A DNA stretch of 10,511 bases from an uncultured Bacteroidota bacterium (GCA_946479535.1 CAMLGP010000048.1:1-10511); one strand, 5' to 3'. Counted from the first letter of the stretch, positions 1-6,707 are shown. Notes: a model not told the origin generated them from the sequence alone. Translations and numbers: made by a program.

Positions 1-230
1 GTTCCCCACTTGGCGCCGCAATTCAGAGAAGGTATTTGACTGGCCCTGCATTGTTTCAAAGTCAACTCAGCAATCTTTGCCTGGATATCCTGTTGTTTGA
101 TACTAATATTATGTTCCAGCGCATACTCTACACATTTGCGAAGGTCCCATTTCTCCTGCCCTATGGCTTTTAGTCCAATGATGGCTGTGAATGTCAACAA
201 ACAGATTGTTAGCTTGATATAGCGCCTCAT
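1..230 (-). CDS. TolC-family outer membrane efflux protein, N-terminal part (cut by window edge)
   Basis: Reading the minus strand from the ATG at 230-228 gives 76 residues with no stop before the window edge, so the 3' end is missing. The first ~25 residues (MRRYIKLTICLLTFTAIIGL, then KAIGQ) form a basic-then-hydrophobic signal peptide. The mature start WDLRKCVEYALEHNISIKQQ, followed by a Q/A/E/L-rich helix and an SQIPSLN turn, is the typical opening of Bacteroidota TolC-family proteins, in which periplasmic helices lead into a trimeric outer-membrane channel. Such proteins export drugs, metals or other substrates together with RND or ABC pumps; the partner genes would lie to the left, outside the window. 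A TAnnTTTG promoter element sits 7 bp upstream of the start. The family call is fairly secure from the N-terminus alone; the substrate is unknown. Confidence 0.8.
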   Translation of the reverse strand, partial: MRRYIKLTICLLTFTAIIGLKAIGQEKWDLRKCVEYALEHNISIKQQDIQAKIAELTLKQCRASQIPSLNCGAKWG

Positions 231-237
231 AGTTGGG

Positions 238-245
238 CAAAAATA
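238..245 (-). promoter_or_regulatory. Candidate -7 promoter element of the TolC-family gene
   Basis: On the minus strand these bases read TATTTTTG, an exact match to the Bacteroidota housekeeping -7 consensus TAnnTTTG. The element ends 7 nt before the ATG, so the transcript would have an almost absent leader. No clear -33 TTTG box was seen. A/T-rich sequence makes a chance match possible. Confidence 0.4.
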
Positions 246-267
246 AAGGAAAACACCCGGCGGGATG
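239..267 (-). terminator. Candidate terminator after the PLP-enzyme gene
   Basis: On the minus strand, about 33 nt after the stop codon, CATCC-CGCC-GGGTG (positions 267-254) can form a 5-bp hairpin with one G-U pair, followed directly by a T-rich run (TTTTCCTTTATTTTT). This resembles a weak intrinsic terminator. Its T-run coincides with the promoter element of the next gene. Confidence 0.4.
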
Positions 268-300
268 CCCTATTTTGTCCATCAGCACCAAAATTTTCAC

Positions 301-1461
301 TTAAATTTTAACAAGTGCCTGCTCCAGATCGCCAATCAGGTACGCGGGCTCCTCCAATCCCACATACATACGCACGGAACGGTGCATAGGATCGGAAGGA
401 TTAAAATCAGTGGAGGAGAGGCCTGCGCATTTCGGGATGATAAGGCTTTCATGGCCGCCCCAGCTTACAGCCATCAGGATATGCTGCAAACTCTCGCAGA
501 AACGCACAATTTCTTCCCGTTTGTTGGCTTTAAGAACAAAGGTGAAAAGCCCGCCTGCGTCTTTCATCTGCTTTTTGGCCAGCTCATATTGGGGGAAACT
601 CTTATCAAATGGGAAAATAATGGACTCAACTTTAGGATGCTGCTTTAAAAAAGTCACCACATCACGCGTTGAACGGAAAATGGTTTCCAAGCGGGCCCGC
701 ATGGTCCGCAGCCCCCTTATCAATAACCAGGCGTTGAAGGGCTGAATTCCACTGCCGATAGTGTTGTATTCGCTATCAAACATCTTTTTCATCATGGCTT
801 TGGTGCCGCAAAGCACCCCTCCGAGGGTATCACTATGACCACCGATATATTTTGTAGCCGTCTGCATGCTCAGATCAATTCCCATGGAGATGGGCTGCTG
901 ATAGAGCGGAGAGCAATAGCTGTTATCAATAAGTGTGGTAATATTTTTGGATTTTGCAAAAGTGGCAATGGCACTGATATCCTGCAAAGCAAAATCCCAG
1001 CTGTTGGGTGATTCCAGGTAATAAAGCGTAGTGTTTGGCTTTGTTGCATTGAAATAATTATCGGCAACGGTTCCGTCCACATAAGTAGTGCTTACCCCAA
1101 ATCGTGGAAGGATCACATCCAGCATGCGCTGCACCCATGTATAGGGTTTGGTTACGGAGACGATATGATCACCCGCTTTCACATTTGCGAATACTGCCGC
1201 AAATAATGCAGCTGCACCATTATTAAAAACCAGGCAATCCTCAGCTCCATCCAGGGCTGCCAGTTTCTTGCGGAGTATATCAACAGTTGGATTTAAACCC
1301 CTACTGTACAGATAGGTACTCATCTCATCTGCAAATGCTTTACCCAAATCATCAACTTTGCGAAAAGCAAAATTGCTGGTCTGCATGATGGGAGGAGATA
1401 CAGCATTAAAATACAGTTCCCGGTCTTCACCCAGTTCTCCTAATATAAATGACAGGTCCAT
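301..1461 (-). CDS. Cys/Met metabolism PLP-dependent enzyme (cystathionine/methionine lyase family)
   Basis: The 386-residue protein has the landmarks of the cystathionine gamma-synthase / beta-lyase / methionine gamma-lyase fold. These are YSRGLNPT (Y52, R54, phosphate binding by the neighbouring subunit), NNGAAA (80-85, cofactor phosphate loop), KPYTW (Y107, ring stacking), ESPNSW (150-155), LIDN (D179, pyridine nitrogen), TATKYIGGHSD (K204, the Schiff-base lysine), SWGGHESLI (333-341) and R364 near the C-terminus for the substrate carboxylate. All key catalytic residues appear present, so it should be active. Some motifs differ from textbook members (NNGAAA rather than SSGMAA, ESPNSW rather than ESPxNP), so the exact reaction (gamma-lyase, beta-lyase or synthase) cannot be set. 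Its ATG overlaps the permease stop by one base (TGATG), implying translational coupling and a joint role in taking up and breaking down or converting an amino acid, perhaps a sulfur-containing one. Confidence 0.88.
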   Translation of the reverse strand: MDLSFILGELGEDRELYFNAVSPPIMQTSNFAFRKVDDLGKAFADEMSTYLYSRGLNPTVDILRKKLAALDGAEDCLVFNNGAAALFAAVFANVKAGDHIVSVTKPYTWVQRMLDVILPRFGVSTTYVDGTVADNYFNATKPNTTLYYLESPNSWDFALQDISAIATFAKSKNITTLIDNSYCSPLYQQPISMGIDLSMQTATKYIGGHSDTLGGVLCGTKAMMKKMFDSEYNTIGSGIQPFNAWLLIRGLRTMRARLETIFRSTRDVVTFLKQHPKVESIIFPFDKSFPQYELAKKQMKDAGGLFTFVLKANKREEIVRFCESLQHILMAVSWGGHESLIIPKCAGLSSTDFNPSDPMHRSVRMYVGLEEPAYLIGDLEQALVKI

Positions 1462-2792
1462 CAGGCTGTTTTCTTTTTAAAATACATGATGCAAAAATAA
1501 ATAAGAAGGAAAGCCGCAAATACAATGGTGCCGATAAGCGCCAGGCGCGGAGTATTGAAAGCTATGGAGGTGCCAACAAATATATAAGCAGCAATAAAGA
1601 TCAGAGGCAACACAGGATACAGTTTCATTTTATAAATACCTGTGCCATCCAGATGTTTGGTCCGCTTTCGTAATATAAATATGGTAGCAGCTGAGCTGGC
1701 CATGCCAATTGAATCAAGGAATATGGTGAAGCTGAGGATCTCATCAAATGTTTTGGCAAAGAATAAAACGATAATACCAATGGCCGCAAATACGGTGAGA
1801 CTGACGGTAAGCACATCCTTTTTTTCATCACGCTTTTTAAACGCCTCTGGCAGAATGCCATCCTTGCTCATGGCGTACATCACACGCGGATTGCTCAGCA
1901 ATAATACATTAACATAAGCCAGTACGGCTACAAATAATAAAACCGAGAAGGTGGTTCTTCCATGGGGTCCAAACATTTTTTCCGCAACAATGGAAGCGAT
2001 GCCTCTGGATGTTTTCAGGTTTTCAAAACCAATGGCATTGTAATATGCATAACTGATGGCCAGGTACAGAACAATTATGATCATTAATCCTATAAATATT
2101 CCTCTTGGAATAGTTTTCCTGGGTTCGGTTACTTCTTCACCGAAATTGATGGTTTGCTGGTACCCGCCGTATGTAAAGGAAACTGCGATCAATGCCACCC
2201 CAAAGGATTTAATATAATCCATCATGCTAAAATTACCGGCCGCCATGGCGGGGATGGTTGATGCTTCCCCTTTGATGAAAAATATGGAACTGATCAGCAG
2301 CACCAGCATGCTGATCTTGAAGATCATTAATACATTTTGTGTTTTGGCGCTCATCCGCAGCCCCATCAGGTTCACTCCATAAAAAATCGCAATCGGCACC
2401 ATGGCTATCAACGCTTTTGCAGTATCATCAGCACCGTTCTTAAAGATCACCTGCGCAATATATTCAGCGCCGATCAGCGCCACCCCGGCCATAGAAGCGG
2501 CATTGGAGATAAGGATGATACAGTTGATCGAAAAAGCAATGGAAGGATGATAACATTCTGCAAAGACCTTGTAATACCCGCCAGTAATGGGATACCGGGA
2601 CCCGATCTCCGCATAGGTCAGCGCACCACAAAGTGCAATCAATCCACCAGCCACCCAGGCAATAAAGAATAAGGAAGGTGTGATAGCTGCATTGGCTGCA
2701 TCAGAGGAGGTTCTGAAAATTCCCATACCGATGACCAGTCCTACTACAATCATTGTCAGGTCAAAGAGCCCTAACTTATTCTTTGGAGTCAT
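1461..2792 (-). CDS. APC-family amino acid permease
   Basis: This 443-residue, very hydrophobic protein has about 12 predicted membrane segments, the usual length for the amino acid-polyamine-organocation superfamily. The first segment carries the substrate-binding break GLVIGMGIF (18-26). LTYAEIGSRYPITGGYYKVF (58-77) matches the conserved loop and third segment of the LAT/YfnA-like branch. FTYGGYQQ (206-213) is the unwound sixth segment, followed by the EEVTEPRKTIPRG loop (219-231). It should import or exchange an amino acid across the inner membrane. It is the first gene of a two-gene minus-strand unit with the PLP enzyme, which starts inside its stop codon. The start at 2792 leaves only 52 bp to the divergent receptor gene. 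The substrate cannot be read from sequence alone. Confidence 0.9.
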   Translation of the reverse strand: MTPKNKLGLFDLTMIVVGLVIGMGIFRTSSDAANAAITPSLFFIAWVAGGLIALCGALTYAEIGSRYPITGGYYKVFAECYHPSIAFSINCIILISNAASMAGVALIGAEYIAQVIFKNGADDTAKALIAMVPIAIFYGVNLMGLRMSAKTQNVLMIFKISMLVLLISSIFFIKGEASTIPAMAAGNFSMMDYIKSFGVALIAVSFTYGGYQQTINFGEEVTEPRKTIPRGIFIGLMIIIVLYLAISYAYYNAIGFENLKTSRGIASIVAEKMFGPHGRTTFSVLLFVAVLAYVNVLLLSNPRVMYAMSKDGILPEAFKKRDEKKDVLTVSLTVFAAIGIIVLFFAKTFDEILSFTIFLDSIGMASSAATIFILRKRTKHLDGTGIYKMKLYPVLPLIFIAAYIFVGTSIAFNTPRLALIGTIVFAAFLLIYFCIMYFKKKTA

Positions 2793-2796
2793 GCAA

Positions 2797-2804
2797 TAAA
2801 GTTA
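2797..2804 (-). promoter_or_regulatory. Weak candidate -7 element of the permease operon
   Basis: The minus strand reads TAACTTTA, one base off TAnnTTTG, only 4 nt before the permease ATG. If used, the mRNA would be close to leaderless. A chance match is quite possible. Confidence 0.22.
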
Positions 2805-2818
2805 GATAAAAAACGTCC

Positions 2819-2826
2819 TACCTTTA
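2819..2826 (+). promoter_or_regulatory. Weak candidate -7 element of the TonB-dependent receptor gene
   Basis: TACCTTTA, one base off the TAnnTTTG consensus, lies 18 nt before the ATG at 2845 in the 52-bp gap between divergent genes. The spacing would give a short leader typical of Bacteroidota. No convincing -33 box was identified. Confidence 0.3.
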
Positions 2827-2844
2827 CGCTTTAGAACCAAGCCA

Positions 2845-3429
2845 ATGTTTATGAAAAAAACGCTACCCTTTTTTTTCCTGTTTTTATCTATTTCCTGCTT
2901 CATTAATGCTCAAACCACCGATTCCGACACCACTAAAACGCTGGGTGAAGTTGTTTTAAGAGCATACGAGCAGAACCGCCAGCTTAAAGAAACCGCAGTT
3001 GCCGTAAATTATATTGGTCAGACACAACTGGAACGATCCAGCAACACTTCCGTTCTTCCCGCATTGAATAACACACCGGGAGTTAGAATGGAAGAGCGTT
3101 CTCCGGGCAGTTACCGGATGAATCTGAGAGGAAGCACGCTTCGCTCTCCTTTTGGTGTGCGTAATGTGAAAGTTTATTGGAACGGTATTCCCTTCACCGA
3201 TCCGGGAGGCAGCACCTACCTTAACCAGTTAGGTTATTATAATTTCAATTCACTGGAAGTGATCAAGGGGCCGGGTGGCAGTCTTTATGGCGCTGGCACT
3301 GGCGGTGTGATCCTTATCAGCGGCATGCCTCAGAAATGGAATACAGGTGTAGATGCCAATTATGTGCTGGGCAGCTTTGACCTGAGCAGTCTCAATGTAC
3401 AGGTAAAGGCAGGCAATGTAGAAATGTGA
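2845..3429 (+). CDS. TonB-dependent receptor, N-terminal fragment (signal peptide and plug)
   Basis: This 194-residue frame starts MFMKKTLPFFFLFLSISCF; the ATG at 2851 is an equally good start two codons later. A signal peptide ends at about NAQ (21-23). TLGEVVLRAY (32-41) is the TonB-box region that contacts TonB. The plug domain follows, with NTPGVRMEERSPGSYRMNLRG and the hallmark VYWNGIPFTDPGG, then LEVIKGPGGSLYGAGTGGVILI at its end. The frame stops just after the first barrel strands (VLGSFDLSSLNVQVKAGN). Alone it could not form a barrel. The plug boundary is complete, which argues that the break lies in the linker after it and not in degraded sequence. Confidence 0.8.
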   Translation: MFMKKTLPFFFLFLSISCFINAQTTDSDTTKTLGEVVLRAYEQNRQLKETAVAVNYIGQTQLERSSNTSVLPALNNTPGVRMEERSPGSYRMNLRGSTLRSPFGVRNVKVYWNGIPFTDPGGSTYLNQLGYYNFNSLEVIKGPGGSLYGAGTGGVILISGMPQKWNTGVDANYVLGSFDLSSLNVQVKAGNVEM

Positions 3430-4916
3430 TCGGTTATACGCATCAGACCAGTGATGGCTATCGTGATCACACTAACATGCGCAGGGATATTGCCAGCTGG
3501 CAAACAAAGATCCGGGCCAATGATCGCCAGACGTTGAGTGCATCAGTATTGTATGGTGATCTTTATTACCAGACACCGGGTGCTTTAACAAAGGCCGAGT
3601 ATGATGCCAATCCCCGTGGCGCCCGTCCGGCTGCAGGAATAAATCCAAGTGCAGATCAGGCCAAAGCCGCCATCTTTCAAAAAACATTTTTGGCTGGCAT
3701 CACCAATGAATACCAGTTCACGGAACATTTCCAGAATACAACTACCGTATATGGTGCATTTTCCCAGATAAAGAATCCTACATTCCGCAACTATGAGCGC
3801 AGAACAGAACCTCATTTTGGCGGACGTACAGTATTTAAATATGATCATCAGTTCAGCAGCAGCACCCTGAACATATTATTCGGAGGTGAAGCTCAGAAAG
3901 GATTTTTTAAAACTCAGACCTGGAACAATGTAAATGGAAATCCGGGAACCGTATTGACAGATGATGATATCAATAATTATATCTACACAGTTTTTGGGCA
4001 GGCTGATCTGCATTTGCCTCATAACTGGAATATTACTGCAGGTGCAAGCATCAATAAATCATCCATTACCATTACACGCCTGTCAGTTCCTGCTTTTGTA
4101 CCGGTCAAAAGAACCTACAGCAGTGAATGGGCACCAAGATTAGCCGTATCAAAGAAAATAGTATCCAATCTCTGGATGTATGCGAGTGTATCAAAAGGCT
4201 TCTCCCCTCCTACGGTTCAGGAGGTATTGCCTTCTACCAGTGTGATCAGCACGGGACTTGAAGCAGAACATGGATTCAGTTATGAAGCAGGGATCAAAAG
4301 CAGCTGGCTTCAGCAGCGCTTATATCTCGAAATAAATGCGTTCTCTTATCAATTGCGCAATGCCATTGTGCAGCGTAAAGATGCAAGCAATGCAGATTAT
4401 TTCGCAAATGCCGGTACTACCAAACAGAGAGGTTTGGAATCACAGGCCTATTACCAGCTATTCCGTGGTCATGGCGCCATTACAGATGGAAGGATATGGA
4501 TCAGCCATACCTGGAACTATTTCCGCTATAAAGAATTCAAGCAGGGAACTACTGATTTTTCCGGCAAACAATTGCCAAGCGTAGCACCGCAAACAGTGGC
4601 TGCTGGTCTTGATATGAGAACCAAGCCCGGAATCTATGTTAACCTCACTTATTTCTATAGTGATCCCATCGCACTAAATGATGCAAATACAGCTTTTGCT
4701 TCATCCTACAATTTGTTGGGAGGGAGACTGGGCTGGAAGAAGATCATTGGCAAATGGGGGATCAATGTGTTTGGCGGAATTGAGAATGCCTTTGATGTGA
4801 AATACAGTCTGGGTAATGATATCAATGCCGCAGGTAACCGTTATTACAATGCAGCACCAGGAGTAAATTATTTTGCCGGTGTTGCGCTTTCAGTGGCAGG
4901 AAAACAGCATAACTAA
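3426..4916 (+). CDS. TonB-dependent receptor, C-terminal fragment (beta-barrel)
   Basis: This 496-residue frame begins at a GTG that overlaps the previous stop (sequence ATGTGA), but its opening IGYTHQTSDGYRDHTNMRRD is barrel-strand sequence, not a natural N-terminus. It continues through alternating strands and aromatic girdles, including WMYASVSKGFSPPTVQEVLP, an early-to-mid barrel motif of many siderophore-type receptors, and YEAGIKSSW. It ends with FGGIENAFDVKYSLGNDINA and YFAGVALSV, the standard last strands. It has no signal peptide, so if translated separately it would stay in the cytoplasm. Translation through the overlap by reinitiation is possible but would not produce a working receptor. 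A terminator hairpin follows 16 bp after the stop. Confidence 0.8.
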   Translation: MIGYTHQTSDGYRDHTNMRRDIASWQTKIRANDRQTLSASVLYGDLYYQTPGALTKAEYDANPRGARPAAGINPSADQAKAAIFQKTFLAGITNEYQFTEHFQNTTTVYGAFSQIKNPTFRNYERRTEPHFGGRTVFKYDHQFSSSTLNILFGGEAQKGFFKTQTWNNVNGNPGTVLTDDDINNYIYTVFGQADLHLPHNWNITAGASINKSSITITRLSVPAFVPVKRTYSSEWAPRLAVSKKIVSNLWMYASVSKGFSPPTVQEVLPSTSVISTGLEAEHGFSYEAGIKSSWLQQRLYLEINAFSYQLRNAIVQRKDASNADYFANAGTTKQRGLESQAYYQLFRGHGAITDGRIWISHTWNYFRYKEFKQGTTDFSGKQLPSVAPQTVAAGLDMRTKPGIYVNLTYFYSDPIALNDANTAFASSYNLLGGRLGWKKIIGKWGINVFGGIENAFDVKYSLGNDINAAGNRYYNAAPGVNYFAGVALSVAGKQHN

Positions 4917-4932
4917 CCCTACAGTTATATTA

Positions 4933-4969
4933 ACAGAAAGGCCCCGGTACATACTGGGGTCTTTTCTGT
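4933..4969 (+). terminator. Hairpin terminator after the TonB-dependent receptor gene
   Basis: ACAGAAAGGCCCC (4933-4945) and GGGGTCTTTTCTGT (4956-4969) form a long stem with one G-U pair and one bulged base around a 10-nt loop. It sits 16 nt after the stop codon. The T-rich segment is inside the right arm, so termination efficiency is uncertain, but position and stem strength fit a transcript end. Confidence 0.65.
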
Positions 4970-5027
4970 ACTAACTACTCTAAAATCATCAGGGCCGTAC
5001 AGAACATACTCATCACTATTTTTTTCT

Positions 5028-5041
5028 ACGGACCTGTCCGT
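5028..5041. repeat. Short perfect inverted repeat in the convergent intergenic region
   Basis: ACGGACCTGTCCGT is a perfect 6-bp inverted repeat around CT (as a hairpin, 5 bp with a 4-nt loop). It lies between the convergent receptor and barrel-protein genes, preceded by a T7 run on the plus strand. It has no T-run after the stem in either direction, so it is not a standard terminator. The rest of 4970-5159 shows nothing recognisable. Confidence 0.4.
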
Positions 5042-5159
5042 TTGCATCAGAGATGTTAATGAGATTATTAATCGGCCTACCTTTTATGATAAAATCGAAA
5101 AAAATCATACATCCCTTTCCACGATCACGTTCTCCCACTTTCCTGTTCCGGATTTTGCC

Positions 5160-5912
5160 TCACCACAGGACCTTCGGACAGTCCAGCGTATTCTTTTTAC
5201 CTATTCGATAAACTGCTCCAACAGAAATGCTGTGGTAGTTATCTGCCAGTTCAGGATTGGCAGCTTTGCTGAAGCCATCGATATAATCATTTCGAGAGAA
5301 CCGGTAAGCACCTTCTGCGTTGATGGCAATGCGTGATGATACGGCATAACGCAAACCAACACCCAGTGGAATTACCGGAACAACCCGGGGTGTTTTATGA
5401 GCAGCATCTTCGGCAATAAGGGCGGGAAGGTTGGAGGCTTCCCCAAAATAAGCAGCATCAAAATTACTCGCGTCGCGTTTCACATGTAAGAAAGCTAGTC
5501 CAACGCCCCCAAAGAAATAAGGAGAGAAACCACGATCATCATAATTAGATCCCAGTGGATTCCAAACCAGCAGTTCTGATATTTCAAACAAAGGAGTTTT
5601 GAATTTAAAAGCTCTGTGTTTTCGGAATTCCGGTTGATCATATAATGCATCATTGCCTTTTAATCCGGCAATAGCCAGATTAGTACGTAATAAAAAAGCG
5701 GGGCTCATGATCTTGCTACCATATAATATTATACCAGGGCGCATGGAACGAACGGAGCCTGTTGCACTGGGAGTGAGATCACCTTCATATATAAAACCTG
5801 CGAGGCTGGCGCCGAATTCAAATTTTGGAACGTTGGAAATGGACTGAGCAGTAGCAGTAGATAAATACATCAGGGCTACGATAGCGAATACACCTTCTCT
5901 TTTAATATTCAT
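5160..5912 (-). CDS. Outer membrane beta-barrel protein, DUF6089-like
   Basis: The 250-residue protein has an N-terminal signal peptide (MNIKREGVFAIVALMYLSTA, then TAQS, with cleavage near residue 23). Its mature part is built of amphipathic beta strands rich in G, Y and F: FEFGASLAGFIYEGDLTPSA at the start, YFFGGVGLAFLHVKRDA in the middle, and IPLGVGLRYAVSSRIAINAE plus ISVGAVYRIGK at the end. The GAS-x-YEGDL opening and overall length resemble the DUF6089 family of Bacteroidota outer-membrane proteins, whose function is unknown. It should sit in the outer membrane as a small 8- to 12-strand barrel. The gene stands alone, convergent with the broken receptor gene and divergent from the B12 riboswitch. 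No TAnnTTTG element was found upstream of its ATG. Confidence 0.8.
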   Translation of the reverse strand: MNIKREGVFAIVALMYLSTATAQSISNVPKFEFGASLAGFIYEGDLTPSATGSVRSMRPGIILYGSKIMSPAFLLRTNLAIAGLKGNDALYDQPEFRKHRAFKFKTPLFEISELLVWNPLGSNYDDRGFSPYFFGGVGLAFLHVKRDASNFDAAYFGEASNLPALIAEDAAHKTPRVVPVIPLGVGLRYAVSSRIAINAEGAYRFSRNDYIDGFSKAANPELADNYHSISVGAVYRIGKKNTLDCPKVLW

Positions 5913-5983
5913 TGCATGTGGTTTTTATTGGGCAGGCCCTGATTATCTTACAGATACCGTTGTCTGGAAATAAGCAGAGACTT

Positions 5984-6001
5984 ATCTGCCGACAGGCAGA
6001 T
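5984..6001. repeat. Palindromic hairpin ATCTGCC-GACA-GGCAGAT
   Basis: A perfect 7-bp inverted repeat with a GACA loop. An overlapping second inverted repeat, AATAAG-cagaga-CTTATC, ends at 5986, so alternative foldings exist. It is one of several short GC-rich palindromes in the gene-free parts of this window. Confidence 0.45.
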
Positions 6002-6160
6002 TTACACAAGCAGCAGAGTTGATTGATGGAAAATTATTTCGAAGGAGAAAGGTGATGGCGTGTACCTCTTCTTAATGAACGCAAAAGAAGAAGCAGAAGT
6101 GTAAGTCTATCTGTTAAAAAAAACTATAATTCAGTGTTTGACCGCTGAGTGACAGATCAG

Positions 6161-6177
6161 TCCCGCCGATGGTGGGA
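6161..6177. repeat. Palindromic hairpin TCCCGCC-GAT-GGTGGGA
   Basis: A 7-bp inverted repeat, with one G-T pair, around a GAT loop in otherwise A/T-rich intergenic DNA. Its CCGCC/GGnGG core resembles the palindrome inside the end of the DUF6580-like gene at 9271-9286, suggesting a dispersed palindromic repeat type. Confidence 0.4.
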
Positions 6178-6301
6178 TGACCGGCCCGATAAAATAGAAG
6201 AACGGGTATCCAGGCAAGAACAATTGTTTTGCAATATTAAGATTATACCTACGACAGCGGCGAATGTATAGATAACTGCCGGGTAATCATGGGCCTTTAT
6301 C

Positions 6302-6325
6302 GATTAATTCAACTATAAATTAATC
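6302..6325. repeat. A/T-rich inverted repeat GATTAATT-n8-AATTAATC
   Basis: A perfect 8-bp inverted repeat with an 8-nt spacer, about 70 bp upstream of the riboswitch promoter. It could be a dimeric regulator site or chance in A/T-rich DNA. Confidence 0.35.
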
Positions 6326-6395
6326 AACGAATTAATGATTGGTAACCGGTCAAAAAAACTTTTTCATCGGTTATCGATTACCGGAGTTGAACCCC

Positions 6396-6403
6396 TACAT
6401 TTG
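6396..6403 (+). promoter_or_regulatory. Promoter -7 element of the cobalamin riboswitch / btuB unit
   Basis: TACATTTG matches the Bacteroidota consensus TAnnTTTG exactly. Transcription would begin about 4-7 nt later, at 6407-6410, which is where the first stem of the riboswitch starts (6408). This agreement makes it the best supported promoter in the window. A clear -33 box is not visible; the imperfect palindrome CGGTTATCGATTACCG lies immediately upstream. Confidence 0.7.
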
Positions 6404-6407
6404 TGGC

Positions 6408-6633
6408 GATTTGGTTCCCGTTAGTAATAATTAATTATTAAACACTAACAGAGGGATTAAAAGGGAAGTCCGGTGTAAATCCGGCGCTATCCCCGTAGCT
6501 GTAAACCCACTAGATCAGTCCTTGATCATAGATCCTAGTTTCTTCAGCCACTGTTCAACAAAGCGGATGTGTTCCGCCGAAGGCGAACGGGAAGGCAACC
6601 AGGGATAGGGCGAGCCAGAAGACCTGCCAGATT
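6408..6633 (+). ncRNA. Cobalamin (adenosylcobalamin-type) riboswitch aptamer
   Basis: All conserved blocks are present in order. P1 pairs GATTTGG (6408-6414) with CCAGATT (6627-6633). P2 uses TCCCGTTAGT and ACTAAC-aga-GGGA. The core reads TTAAAAGGGAA then CCGGTGTAAATCCGG and GCTATCCCCGTAGCTGTAA (from 6456 to 6503). The GCCACTG block is at 6547-6553, CGGGAAGGC at 6588-6596, and the 3' box GGCGAGCCAGAAGACCTGCC at 6609-6628. Loop L5 is TCCCCG (6490-6495). The element senses intracellular B12 coenzyme and lowers expression of the btuB transcript when B12 is plentiful. The variable arm between 6506 and 6545 contains extra hairpins (e.g. CTAGATCAG / CTTGATC / GATCCTAG) of no assigned role. Confidence 0.95.
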
Positions 6634-6642
6634 AAGTTAACA

Positions 6643-6675
6643 ACATTCAGCTTTCGGGTGAAAGGCGTGAAATGT
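6643..6675 (+). promoter_or_regulatory. Riboswitch expression-platform hairpin with probable kissing loop (P13-like)
   Basis: CTTTC (6651-6655) pairs with GAAAG (6660-6664). The stem can be extended by ACATTCA (6643-6649) with TGAAATGT (6668-6675), with one bulge and a small internal loop. The apical CGGG (6655-6658) is complementary to CCCG in aptamer loop L5 (6492-6495), the tertiary contact known from B12 riboswitches as the L5-L13 kissing loop. The extended form shares bases 6669-6675 with the following hairpin, so the two are mutually exclusive. Confidence 0.55.
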
Positions 6676-6707
6676 AATCGCAAGGGCGTTTATATTTCCA
6701 TCTCTTT
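6669..6707 (+). terminator. Candidate riboswitch-controlled terminator hairpin
   Basis: GAAATGTAATCGC (6669-6681) and GCGTTTATATTTC (6686-6698) pair along 12 of 13 positions (one G-U, one T-T mismatch) around an AAGG loop. CATCTC and then TTTTT follow. It lies 38 bp before the btuB ATG. The T-run is offset by about 6 nt and the stem is A/T-rich, so it might instead control translation. Its left arm competes with the extended upstream hairpin. Confidence 0.5.

Larger units (their letters stand above)
2845..4916 (+). pseudogene. TonB-dependent receptor gene interrupted by a frameshift
   Basis: Two consecutive open frames together encode one TonB-dependent outer-membrane receptor of about 690 residues: signal peptide, TonB box, plug and 22-strand barrel. 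They are in different phases and join by a -1 shift. Upstream of 3381 the downstream frame is closed by a TGA at 3378-3380, and the first frame stops at 3427-3429, so the lesion must lie within about 3381-3429. Adding one A to the AAA at 3422-3424 restores a natural reading, GNVENVIGYTHQTSDGYRDH. Both halves keep clean receptor sequence with no other damage, so the event is recent, a sequencing error, or a bypassed site. No classical X XXY YYZ slippery heptamer is evident at the junction. The substrate is probably an iron chelate or similar, by analogy with related plugs, but this is not shown. Confidence 0.75.
5913..6395. other. Gene-free intergenic stretch with short palindromes
   Basis: No frame here encodes a convincing protein and I recognise no RNA gene. 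It contains overlapping inverted repeats at 5969-6001, a 7-bp palindrome at 6161-6177, and an A/T-rich block with inverted repeats just upstream of the riboswitch promoter (6302-6384). It should carry the upstream control region for the minus-strand barrel gene on its left side and for the btuB unit on its right side. Confidence 0.6.

Noticed and set aside
109..300. Minus-strand 63-residue open frame
   Set aside because: It overlaps the better supported TolC-family start in another frame; its composition (many H, W, C) is unlike a real protein here.
265..745. Plus-strand open frames of 127 and 111 residues over the PLP enzyme
   Set aside because: They are antisense to a gene with clear catalytic motifs and have no family features.
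3418..3430. Programmed -1 ribosomal frameshift site in the receptor gene
   Set aside because: No X XXY YYZ heptamer or following strong hairpin was found; loss of one A is simpler, though not proven.
5913..6395. Hidden gene or gene remnant in the long intergenic region
   Set aside because: All six frames are closed at short intervals, and the short peptides I read show no family resemblance.
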